36,642 nt of DNA, taken from positions 1-36,642 of the forward strand of contig CAAGNV010000100.1 of the NCBI GenBank assembly GCA_900771425.1. Direction: 5' to 3'. Below, in pieces: positions 25,617 through 32,956 of this stretch; position 1 is the stretch's first letter, and every line of letters starts with the position of its first letter. The notes under the pieces were generated by a model, which made no database searches, was not told the DNA's origin, and saw only the letters and a program-made list of their open reading frames with translations. Position numbers and translations under genes: made by a program. The stretch comes from Bacteroidaceae bacterium. GTDB lineage: Bacteria > Bacteroidota > Bacteroidia > Bacteroidales > Bacteroidaceae.

Positions 25617-27131
25617 TTATTGGTCCTTGAGTTGGATGAGTTCTTCGATGTACTCGCGGCTGTTGCTGAGACGAGGTATCTTGTGCTGTCCTCCGAGTTT
25701 GCCTTTCTGCTTGAGCCAGAGGTCGAACAGTCCGGTCGGTGCCTGTATGATTTCGAGTGGCTGCAGTGTTATGTTCTTGTGGCGCTTTGCTTCGTAGTCG
25801 GAGTTGATGGCCTGGAGCGAGCGGTCGAGTATGGTTGCAAATTCGTCGAGGTCGGCTGGTGCCTTCGCAAATTCTATCATCCACTGGTGGCGGCACTGTG
25901 CGTTCTGGTCCATGAAGATAGGTGCTGCGGTGTAGTCCTTGACTTGTGCTCCGGTGACGATGCATGCTTGTTCGAGTCCTTTCTCGGCATTATCGACTAT
26001 CAGTTCTTCGCCGAATGCGTTGATGAAGTGCTTGGTGCGTCCGGTTATGATGAACTTGTAAGGGTCTGTGCTGGTGAACTTTACGGTGTCGCCTATGATG
26101 TAACGCCACAGTCCGCATGTGGTGCTGATGACCATTGCGTAGTTCACTCCGGTCTTTACTTCCCACAGTGGCAGGACGGTAGGGTTTTCGGTGCCGAACT
26201 CGCTCATCGGTATGAATTCGTAGAACACTCCGTAGTCTATCATCAGTTGCATTGCGGGGTCTGACGGGTCGGTCTGTATGCCGAAGAATCCTTCGCTTGC
26301 GTTGTAGGTCTCGACGTAGTGCATGCCGGGGCTTTGTATGATGTTCCTGTACTGTTCGCGGTATGGTGTGAATGCCACGCCTCCGTGGAAGAACAGTTCG
26401 AGGTTGGGCCATACCTGGTCGATGCGTTCCTTGCCGCTTACTTCGAGCACTCGGTGCAGCACGGACAGCATCCACGATGGTACTCCGCTGAGGTTGGTCA
26501 CGTTCTTGTCGATGGCGAATCGTGCTATCTTGTCGCGTTTTTCCTCGAAGTCGCTGAGCAGTGCTATGTCTTTCGGGGGAATGCGTGTGAGGTTGACTGG
26601 TGCCGGCACGTTCTCGATGAGTATGGCACTGAGGTCGCCCACGATGCTGTTTGGCGTATTCAGGTTTGGCGCGTGACTGCCGCCGAGAATGAGGCTCTTG
26701 CCGCTGAACAACTGGCTCTTGGGGGTGTTGCTGAGGTATGTGGCAACGCAGTCGCGCCCGCCTCGGTAGTGCGTGTCCTTCAGTCCGGCCGGACTGACAG
26801 GTATGAACTTACTCTTGTCGTTGGTGGTACCCGACGACTTGGCAAACCAGTTGACACGCCCCTTCCACAGCACGTCGGCTTCGCCCTGACGCATTCGCTG
26901 AATGTAGCCTTTCAGTTCTTCGTAGGTGTTGAGCGGCACGTTGCGTACGAAGGCGTCGTAGTCGTTGATTTCTCCGTATGAGTGGGTCTTGCCCCATTCG
27001 GTCTGCCGTGCGGTGCTGACGAGGTGGTTCAGTACTGCACGCTGGAGTTCCCCGCCGTGGTTCAGGTACTTCTCTATGGCATTTGCCCTTTTCTGGAAAT
27101 ACAGTTTATATAACAGTTGTGTAGTGCTCAT
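25617..27131 (-). CDS. GH3 auxin-promoter-family acyl-adenylating enzyme
   Basis: 504-aa member of the GH3 branch of the ANL superfamily. Plant members conjugate carboxylic acids to amino acids through an acyl-adenylate; the bacterial substrate is unknown. Motifs are the phosphate loop SSGTTNDKSK at 99-108, YNASEGFFGIQ (adenine/ATP contact) and GRTKHFINAFGEEL near 390-405. Start set at 27131 (MSTTQLLYKLYFQKR); the open frame upstream runs through the promoter. It leads an apparent operon with the Ig-like lipoprotein and DUF3108 genes, an arrangement I recall as common in Bacteroidales. Confidence 0.85.
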   Translation of the reverse strand: MSTTQLLYKLYFQKRANAIEKYLNHGGELQRAVLNHLVSTARQTEWGKTHSYGEINDYDAFVRNVPLNTYEELKGYIQRMRQGEADVLWKGRVNWFAKSSGTTNDKSKFIPVSPAGLKDTHYRGGRDCVATYLSNTPKSQLFSGKSLILGGSHAPNLNTPNSIVGDLSAILIENVPAPVNLTRIPPKDIALLSDFEEKRDKIARFAIDKNVTNLSGVPSWMLSVLHRVLEVSGKERIDQVWPNLELFFHGGVAFTPYREQYRNIIQSPGMHYVETYNASEGFFGIQTDPSDPAMQLMIDYGVFYEFIPMSEFGTENPTVLPLWEVKTGVNYAMVISTTCGLWRYIIGDTVKFTSTDPYKFIITGRTKHFINAFGEELIVDNAEKGLEQACIVTGAQVKDYTAAPIFMDQNAQCRHQWMIEFAKAPADLDEFATILDRSLQAINSDYEAKRHKNITLQPLEIIQAPTGLFDLWLKQKGKLGGQHKIPRLSNSREYIEELIQLKDQ

Positions 27132-27200
27132 AATCAATTTTGTGTGTGAAGTATGTGCTGTCGTTTCGTGTGTCAACCTTAAAAGGTTGCTAAACGGGTG

Positions 27201-27208
27201 CAAAGGTA
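27201..27208 (-). promoter_or_regulatory. -7 box for the GH3-type operon
   Basis: TACCTTTG on the minus strand, 70 bases before the start codon. No convincing -33 element. Confidence 0.55.
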
Positions 27209-27379
27209 CGAAAAAAAGTGATAAGTGGGATGTGAAAAGTGAAAAAAACACTGGGAGGCGCTCCTGCACTTTGCTGTTTCGCAGTAAAACGTGGTGTGAC
27301 GGCTGCTTTTTTGGTGGAAGGAGCCAACTCCGAAAATAGGACTTTTATAATATTGGGCTCGGTGGGGTTGTACCTTATG

Positions 27380-27491
27380 AAAAACGCAGCCATATCTTCG
27401 GCTCGGAAGATTTGGTTCTTATGGCAATAAGATTTGGATCTTATGGCGATAAGATTTGGTTCTTCAGGTCCGAAGATATGGCTGCGTTTTT
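27380..27491. repeat. 112-bp palindrome with internal 22-bp hairpin array
   Basis: Perfect 22-bp inverted arms (27380-27401 and 27470-27491; left arm begins AAAAACGCAGCC) enclose 68 bases. TACCT at 27371-27375 and AGGTA at 27492-27496 extend the pairing beyond a 4-base bulge. Inside are three 22-bp units at 27407-27472, each beginning AAGATTTGG. Each unit can form AAGAT-TTGG-ATCTT, or its CTTAT can pair with the next unit's ATAAG (CTTAT-GGCG-ATAAG), so the hairpins are alternatives. This is the architecture of the 10761-10914 array, with the same 22-bp period. Confidence 0.88.
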
Positions 27492-27496
27492 AGGTA

Positions 27497-27719
27497 TAGA
27501 TAGGTGGCGTGATAATCAGACACTTATGAATTCCCCTTTTCTGCCCTGTCTTTATGCCGTTCGGGGTGTGTCAGGAGGGGTGGCCGATAGGGGTCAGGAT
27601 AGGACTTTTGTCATATTTCGTCCTTTTGGTCGAGTGAGTGTCCTTTTGGTCGAATGAGTGCTGTCTGGACCTGACGGGCGGCATGTCTTCACAATAGCCG
27701 TCAGATGCCGGCGGGATGG
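27497..27719. other. intergenic spacer after murF with a 20-bp direct repeat and a hairpin
   Basis: No gene seen. 27620-27639 and 27640-27659 are tandem 20-bp copies (GTCCTTTTGGTCGAGTGAGT) with one difference. A hairpin with CTGACGG/CCGTCAG arms (27671-27677 and 27698-27704) lies 16 bases past the murF stop and may terminate it, but it lacks a T tract. Confidence 0.55.
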
Positions 27720-28994
27720 TCAGAACATGTCGGCGAGGGTGTAGAGCCTGGTGCTGTTGCTGCCCTTGATCAGTACGGTCTGTCCGCTGATGGCATTGTC
27801 GGTGAGGAAGGCGCGCAGTGCTTCGACGTCAGGGAAACAGGTGAACTGGACACCGACGGCGGCGACTGCCTGAGTGAATTCCTTGCCGGTGAGGTATGCC
27901 TTCATGCCGCTGGCGCTGAGCCAGTTGACTATCTTGATGTGTTCCTGCTGGCTGACTTCGCCCAACTCGCCCATGTCGCCGAGGATTGCTATTTTGTCGG
28001 GCACCTGCATCTGACGGAAGTTCTCGAGTGCTGCCGCCATGCTCGTAGGGTTGGCATTGTAGGCATCGATGATGAGACGGTTGCGCTCGGTCTGTACGAA
28101 CTGCGAACGGTTGTTCGACGGAGTATAATCTTCGAGAGCCGAGCAGATGTCGTCGTGGCTGACTCCGAAGTAGCGGCCTATGGTAGCGGCTGCCAGCACG
28201 TTGTCGATGTTGTATGCCCCGACGAGCCGTGTCTGCACCTCTGTACCTTCCCAGCGGAAACGGAGGAACGGGTCACAACTGATGAAGTTGCCGTTGTCGG
28301 CATACTTGATGAGGTCGAGGCCGTTGCTGATGCCGGCAAGGTAAGGGTTCTTGCCGTTGATGAACACCTTGCCGCCATGTTCGCGGATAAAGTCGTAGAG
28401 TTCGCCTTTGGTGCGTATCACACCTTCGAACGAGCCGAAACCGAGCAGGTGAGCACGTCCTACGTTCGTGATTATGCCGTAGTCGGGCTCGCTGACATTT
28501 ACCAACTCGGTGATGTCGCCAGGGTGGCTCGCACCCATCTCGATGACTGCCAACTGGTGCTCGGGGCGCAGGCCGAGTACGGTCTTCGGGACGCCGATTG
28601 AGTTGTTGAAATTGCCCTGCGTATAGAGTATGTTGTATTTCTTCTTGAGTACGGCGGCGATGAGTTCCTTCGTCGTCGTCTTGCCGTTGGTGCCGGTGAT
28701 GCCGATGACGGGTGTCTTCAGCTGACGGCGGTGATACTGAGCCAATTGCTGCAAGGCCGTCAGCACGTTGTCAACCAATAGCAAACCGTTCTCCTGCTTG
28801 TCGGCAGCAATCGATGCATCGTCGATGACAGCGTAGGCACATCCTTTCTCCAGTGCCTGAAGCGCATATTGGTTACCGTCGAATTTCTCACCTTTCAGCG
28901 CAAAGAAGATGCTGCCTTTGGGGCAGTCGCGGCTGTCGGTGGTGATGACCGGGTGCTTGACGAATAAGTCGTAGAGTTGTTCTATTGTAGTCAT
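27720..28994 (-). CDS. murF: UDP-MurNAc-tripeptide:D-Ala-D-Ala ligase
   Basis: Cytoplasmic ATP-dependent ligase that adds D-alanyl-D-alanine to the UDP-MurNAc-tripeptide, the last step of muropeptide precursor synthesis. The 424-aa protein has the three Mur-ligase domains: an N-terminal substrate domain, the central ATP domain with the P-loop GTNGKTTT at 101-108 and MGASHPGDITEL, NVGRAHLLGFGS, then NIDNVLAA, and the C-terminal domain with IIDAYNANPTSM (typical of MurF) and ILGDMGELG. It is slightly shorter than E. coli MurF (452) without a missing motif. It lies alone on the minus strand, divergent from folP. Confidence 0.95.
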   Translation of the reverse strand: MTTIEQLYDLFVKHPVITTDSRDCPKGSIFFALKGEKFDGNQYALQALEKGCAYAVIDDASIAADKQENGLLLVDNVLTALQQLAQYHRRQLKTPVIGITGTNGKTTTKELIAAVLKKKYNILYTQGNFNNSIGVPKTVLGLRPEHQLAVIEMGASHPGDITELVNVSEPDYGIITNVGRAHLLGFGSFEGVIRTKGELYDFIREHGGKVFINGKNPYLAGISNGLDLIKYADNGNFISCDPFLRFRWEGTEVQTRLVGAYNIDNVLAAATIGRYFGVSHDDICSALEDYTPSNNRSQFVQTERNRLIIDAYNANPTSMAAALENFRQMQVPDKIAILGDMGELGEVSQQEHIKIVNWLSASGMKAYLTGKEFTQAVAAVGVQFTCFPDVEALRAFLTDNAISGQTVLIKGSNSTRLYTLADMF

Positions 28995-29009
28995 GTGGGT
29001 ATGATTTAC

Positions 29010-29107
29010 GAATTACGAATTACGATTTACAAATTACTAAATACTAAATACAAATTACTTTTGGTTGCAAAGTTACGAAATAATTCGTAAATCGTAATTC
29101 GTAATTC
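29010..29107. repeat. 21-bp perfect inverted repeat around the murF/folP promoters
   Basis: 29010-29030 (GAATTACGAATTACG and onward) is perfectly complementary to 29087-29107, with 56 bases between that include the murF -7 box. The arms consist of the AATTCGTAA core seen at 21153-21204. In the murF transcript the left arm lies in the untranslated leader. Confidence 0.85.
29068..29075 (-). promoter_or_regulatory. -7 box for murF
   Basis: TAACTTTG on the minus strand, 73 bases before the murF start codon, within the loop of the 29010-29107 inverted repeat. Confidence 0.5.
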
Positions 29108-29119
29108 CCAATTATTTCT

Positions 29120-29127
29120 TATCTTTG
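29120..29127 (+). promoter_or_regulatory. -7 box just before the folP start codon
   Basis: TATCTTTG ends only 4 bases before the folP ATG (29132). Initiation at the usual distance would give an mRNA with little or no leader. Confidence 0.5.
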
Positions 29128-29131
29128 CATC

Positions 29132-29905
29132 ATGAATACATCGATACGTACCATAAACCTCGGTGGAAGGCTCTTCGACCTGACGCAGCCGCTGGTGATG
29201 GAGATTGTGAATGTCACGCCCGACTCGTTCTACGAACACGGCATCAAGGACATGCTCACGGGCGACATCATCGACGTAGGCGGATGCTCCACGCGGCCTG
29301 GTTCCGAACCGGTCAGTGCCGACGAGGAGTGGCTGCGGCTCGACCGTGGACTCAGTGCCATACGCCGTTCATACCCCGATGCGCTGATATCGGTCGATAC
29401 GTTTCGTCCGCAGATTGCCCGCCGGTGCGTGGAACAGTACGGAGTGTCGATGATAAACGACGTGAGCGGGGGCAATGCCGCAATGTACCGGACAGTGGCC
29501 GAATTGCGTGTGCCATACGTACTGACGTTTAATCAGAAGGTCGATGACAGCGACGACATCACCGCTGCGGCACTGCGGTTCTTTGCCGACCGTGTACAGC
29601 AACTGTGCGACCTCGGACAGCACGACATAGTACTCGACCCGGGATTCGGCTTCAACAAGTCGATGGAGCAGAACTACCGTCTGCTTCACCAGATGGAGCA
29701 CCTGCAACTGCTCAACCGTCCAGTGCTCGTCGGCATCTCACGCAAGAGCATGATTTACCGACTGCTCGACAGCACGCCCGACGGCGCACTTAACGGTACG
29801 ACCGTGCTCAACACCATGGCACTGACCAAAGGTGCCAACATACTGCGGGTTCACGACGTGAAGGAAGCAAAAGAGACGGTAACGCTATATACAACAATAA
29901 AATAA
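29132..29905 (+). CDS. folP: dihydropteroate synthase, short divergent form
   Basis: Condenses p-aminobenzoate with dihydropterin pyrophosphate in folate synthesis. The 257-aa TIM barrel shows EIVNVTPDSF (25-33), DVGGCSTRPG (48-57), SVDTF, MINDVSGG, VLDPGFGFNKS, VGISRKS and RVHDVKEA, so most pterin-site residues are present. It is odd in two places. Only about 14 residues separate PDSF from IIDVGG, where normal enzymes have about 30, so helix 1 is largely missing; and the usual MHMxGxPxTM stretch reads LTFNQKVDDSDD. Its function is likely but not assured. It lies 5 bp before cdaA, a pairing common in Bacteroidetes. Confidence 0.88.
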   Translation: MNTSIRTINLGGRLFDLTQPLVMEIVNVTPDSFYEHGIKDMLTGDIIDVGGCSTRPGSEPVSADEEWLRLDRGLSAIRRSYPDALISVDTFRPQIARRCVEQYGVSMINDVSGGNAAMYRTVAELRVPYVLTFNQKVDDSDDITAAALRFFADRVQQLCDLGQHDIVLDPGFGFNKSMEQNYRLLHQMEHLQLLNRPVLVGISRKSMIYRLLDSTPDGALNGTTVLNTMALTKGANILRVHDVKEAKETVTLYTTIK

Positions 29906-29910
29906 CCACA

Positions 29911-30687
29911 ATGCTTGACTTCGGAATAAAAGACATCATCGACATACTGTGCGTAGCATACCTACTCTATTATGTCTATAAACTGATGAAAGACTCAGGG
30001 TCGCTCAACGTGTTCTACGGACTCCTCATCTTCATTGCCGTTTGGGTGGCAGTGTCGCAGGTGTTCGAGATGCGACTGCTCGGAGGCATCTTCGACAAGT
30101 TGGTAAGCGTCGGAGCACTCGCGTTCATCATCCTCTTTCAGGAAGACATCAGGCGCTTCTTCCTGACTATCGGTACCCAGCGCAAGATGCGTTTCTGGGC
30201 GCGTCTCTTCTCAAGAAAAAAAGACAAGGACAAGAGCCAGAACGAGTCAAACCCATTTGTCATGGATATAGTCCGTGCCTGCGAACAGATGAGCAAGGAC
30301 AAAGTCGGCGCACTCATCATCATCGAACGCTCCATGTCGCTCAACGACATCCTGAAGAAAGGCGAACTCATCGACGGACGCATCAGCACCCGCCTCATAC
30401 TGAACATATTCTTCAAGAACAGTCCGCTGCACGACGGTGCCATGCTCATCAGCCAAAATCGAATACTCGGTGCCGGCTGTCTGCTACCCGTATCCCACGA
30501 CATGAACATACCGAAGGAACTCGGACTGCGCCATCGTGCCGCACTCGGCATCACACAGCAGAGCGATGCCGTGGCAGTCGTAGTATCAGAAGAGACCGGC
30601 AGCATCTCGATGGCAAGGAAAGGCCAACTGCAACTGCGAATGACAAGCGGCGAACTCGAAAGCGCACTCGCCGCCATCATGCAATAA
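29911..30687 (+). CDS. cdaA: membrane-bound diadenylate cyclase
   Basis: Makes the second messenger c-di-AMP from two ATP. The 258-aa protein has three N-terminal hydrophobic segments (about 8-24, 33-51, 60-77), a basic linker (RKKDKDKSQ, 102-110) and a DAC domain with the catalytic DGA motif (HDGAMLI, Asp175) and RHRAALG (207-213). This is the CdaA layout, not DisA. It begins 5 bp after folP and is probably cotranscribed with it. c-di-AMP links it to cell-wall and osmotic control. Confidence 0.93.
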   Translation: MLDFGIKDIIDILCVAYLLYYVYKLMKDSGSLNVFYGLLIFIAVWVAVSQVFEMRLLGGIFDKLVSVGALAFIILFQEDIRRFFLTIGTQRKMRFWARLFSRKKDKDKSQNESNPFVMDIVRACEQMSKDKVGALIIIERSMSLNDILKKGELIDGRISTRLILNIFFKNSPLHDGAMLISQNRILGAGCLLPVSHDMNIPKELGLRHRAALGITQQSDAVAVVVSEETGSISMARKGQLQLRMTSGELESALAAIMQ

Positions 30688-30712
30688 TACCACTAATCAA
30701 ACTGACTACACT

Positions 30713-31870
30713 ATGAGACTTACATTCATTATTCTGATGACAATGGCGGTGAACAGTATCTTCGCTGCACGACAACCCGAAAAAGCCGACGTGCTGAGGG
30801 CAATGGAACTGGCAAACGGCTATTTCCAAAAGAAATATCCCGACGCAGGAGCACCTACATTCGTCAAGAAGATGCGGCCAAGCAGTCTGTGGACACGCGG
30901 CGTCTATTTCGAAGGACTCGCTGCACTGTGCGACATCGAGCAGCAAGCACCGACTGCACAGTACGAGACCAACCTCAAGTACGTTGAAGACTGGGGCAAG
31001 GCCCACCAATGGACTCCGCGCAACGGCGTGACGACGCGCGATGCCGACGACTACTGCTGCTCGCAGACTTATCTGTGGTGGTTTGAAAACCATGCCGAAC
31101 CAGGGTGCGACAGCATCATCAGTCCTACCGTCAGGTGCATCGAGAAACTCACCGACATGACCGCCGCCATACACGACTGGACGTGGATTGACGCCATACA
31201 GATGGGACTGCCCGTAACTACGAGCCTCACACGCATTACCACCGACCCCATCTTCGCTGAACAGGGGTGGAATATGTATGTGTGGACACGCGACACACTG
31301 GCCGGAGGACTGTTCAACCGCGACGAAGGACTCTGGTGGCGCGATAAGGACTTCGTTCCGCCATACAAGGAACCCAACGGCAGCAACTGCTACTGGAGCC
31401 GTGGCAACGGATGGGTGTATGCCGCTTTGGTGCGTGCCATGAAGGACATCATGGACACCGACGGCTACGATGCACACATCGACGAATACCGCAACGACTT
31501 CATGCTCATGACCGAGGCACTGGTCAAGTGCCAGCGCAAGGACGGATTCTGGAACGTCAGCCTGCACGACGATACCAACTTCGGGGGCAAGGAACTCACC
31601 GGCACCGCACTCTTCGTCTATGGAATGGCATGGGGAGTGAGAAACGGACTGCTGCCCGAGAAACCATACAGCAGACTGATAACGAAAACATGGCAGACAA
31701 TGGTCAGTGAATGTCTGCACGACGACGGCATGCTCGGCTTCGTACAAGGTACAGGCAAGCAGCCAAGCGACTCACAGCCCGTGACTTACGACAGCGAACC
31801 AGACTTCGACGACTTCGGCCTCGGCTGTTTCCTGCTTGCCGGAAGCGAGGTGTATCAGTTGGTAGATTAA
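30713..31870 (+). CDS. GH105 unsaturated rhamnogalacturonyl hydrolase
   Basis: Removes the unsaturated galacturonyl residue left by rhamnogalacturonan or pectate lyases. The 385-aa protein has a signal peptide (MRLTFIILMTMAVNSIFA) and an alpha/alpha-barrel. WTRGVYFEGLAAL (60-72), DADDYCCSQTYLWW, the catalytic region DWTWIDAIQMGLP with Asp160, WSRGNGWVYAAL and DGFWNVSL match YteR/YesR-type GH105. It fits the pectin theme of the CE12, GH2 and GH43 genes but sits in the folP-cdaA direction, 25 bp after cdaA, so it may be cotranscribed with housekeeping genes. Confidence 0.87.
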   Translation: MRLTFIILMTMAVNSIFAARQPEKADVLRAMELANGYFQKKYPDAGAPTFVKKMRPSSLWTRGVYFEGLAALCDIEQQAPTAQYETNLKYVEDWGKAHQWTPRNGVTTRDADDYCCSQTYLWWFENHAEPGCDSIISPTVRCIEKLTDMTAAIHDWTWIDAIQMGLPVTTSLTRITTDPIFAEQGWNMYVWTRDTLAGGLFNRDEGLWWRDKDFVPPYKEPNGSNCYWSRGNGWVYAALVRAMKDIMDTDGYDAHIDEYRNDFMLMTEALVKCQRKDGFWNVSLHDDTNFGGKELTGTALFVYGMAWGVRNGLLPEKPYSRLITKTWQTMVSECLHDDGMLGFVQGTGKQPSDSQPVTYDSEPDFDDFGLGCFLLAGSEVYQLVD

Positions 31871-31910
31871 GTGCTGAGTAGATAGGATAATATTCAAAAT
31901 AAATGAGAAT

Positions 31911-32900
31911 ATGAGAACAAAAGGTACAAGACTTACATTTATAGTACTGTTGCTCACAATATTGTTCGGCTGTTCGGAATCATCTGACAAACCGACACGG
32001 CTGCCTAAGAGCAACAGCGCTCCGTGGGAGATGCTTCTGGTGGCAAACAAGGAGTGGCTCAAGGCTGCCGACGGCGAGGTGCTCATGCAAGCAATGCAGA
32101 AGGAGATACCGGGACTCAATCAGGTAGAACCGTCGTTCAAGGTCATGGCTATCAATCCGGCAGCCTTCAGCAAGTCGTTCCAAGGATATGCCAGCATCGT
32201 CATCGCCGACTTTGGCAGCAAATACACAAAGGCCGACATGAAGATGACCCGCAACGTATATGCCCAGCCACAGATAGTACTGACCATCACCGCACCGACA
32301 GGTCGCGAACTGGCTCAGTACGCTGCCGACAACGCCAGCCGCATAATGCAGGTATTCGTCGAGGCTGAACTGCTGGCACAGCAGAAAGAACTCCTGAACC
32401 ACTACAGCACACAGGTACTGCAGCAGGCAAAGAAGCAGTTTGGCATTGAGATATATGTACCAAAGGATGTCAACGTCATCAAGAAAGTCGGCGACGACTT
32501 CTTCTGGGCTACATCCGAAGAACAGGAAAACCGCATGAACATCTGCATCTACTCGCTCCCACTCGCGACGTCGTTAAGTATGTCGCCGGTTGACCTGCGC
32601 GACTCGGTCATGCAGAAAAACGTACGAGGATATGCCGACAACCAATACATGGCTACCGTTGACAAGGTGACCATGCTGACCGAACTCGAACTCGGCGGAC
32701 AGCACATAACCGAGATGCGGGGACTATGGGAGATGAAGAACGACATGATGGGCGGATCATTCATCTCACACACACGAATCGACTCGGCTGCCAACCGACT
32801 GCTCGTAGCCGAAGGCTTCGTCTATGCACCAAACAAGACAAAGCGCAAGTACATACGCTCGCTCGAGGCGGCGCTGCGCACGCTGCGAACAGCAAAATGA
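31911..32900 (+). CDS. DUF4837 family lipoprotein
   Basis: 329-aa lipoprotein with lipobox Cys21 (LLLTILFGCSES). The mature protein begins with LPKSNSAPWEMLLVANKEW, typical of the Bacteroidetes DUF4837 family, whose function is unknown. No membrane segment after the signal. It lies 40 bp after GH105 and 56 bp before the next gene in the same direction. Confidence 0.82.
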   Translation: MRTKGTRLTFIVLLLTILFGCSESSDKPTRLPKSNSAPWEMLLVANKEWLKAADGEVLMQAMQKEIPGLNQVEPSFKVMAINPAAFSKSFQGYASIVIADFGSKYTKADMKMTRNVYAQPQIVLTITAPTGRELAQYAADNASRIMQVFVEAELLAQQKELLNHYSTQVLQQAKKQFGIEIYVPKDVNVIKKVGDDFFWATSEEQENRMNICIYSLPLATSLSMSPVDLRDSVMQKNVRGYADNQYMATVDKVTMLTELELGGQHITEMRGLWEMKNDMMGGSFISHTRIDSAANRLLVAEGFVYAPNKTKRKYIRSLEAALRTLRTAK

Positions 32901-32956
32901 AAGCAACAGAAAAGAAATAAAAATGATACACCAACTAATTCTTAATCACTTGCAAC

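Noticed and set aside
27239..27657. Small plus-strand open frames in the gap upstream of the GH3-type gene
   Set aside because: They run through the palindromic array and repeats, with no start context or recognisable protein.
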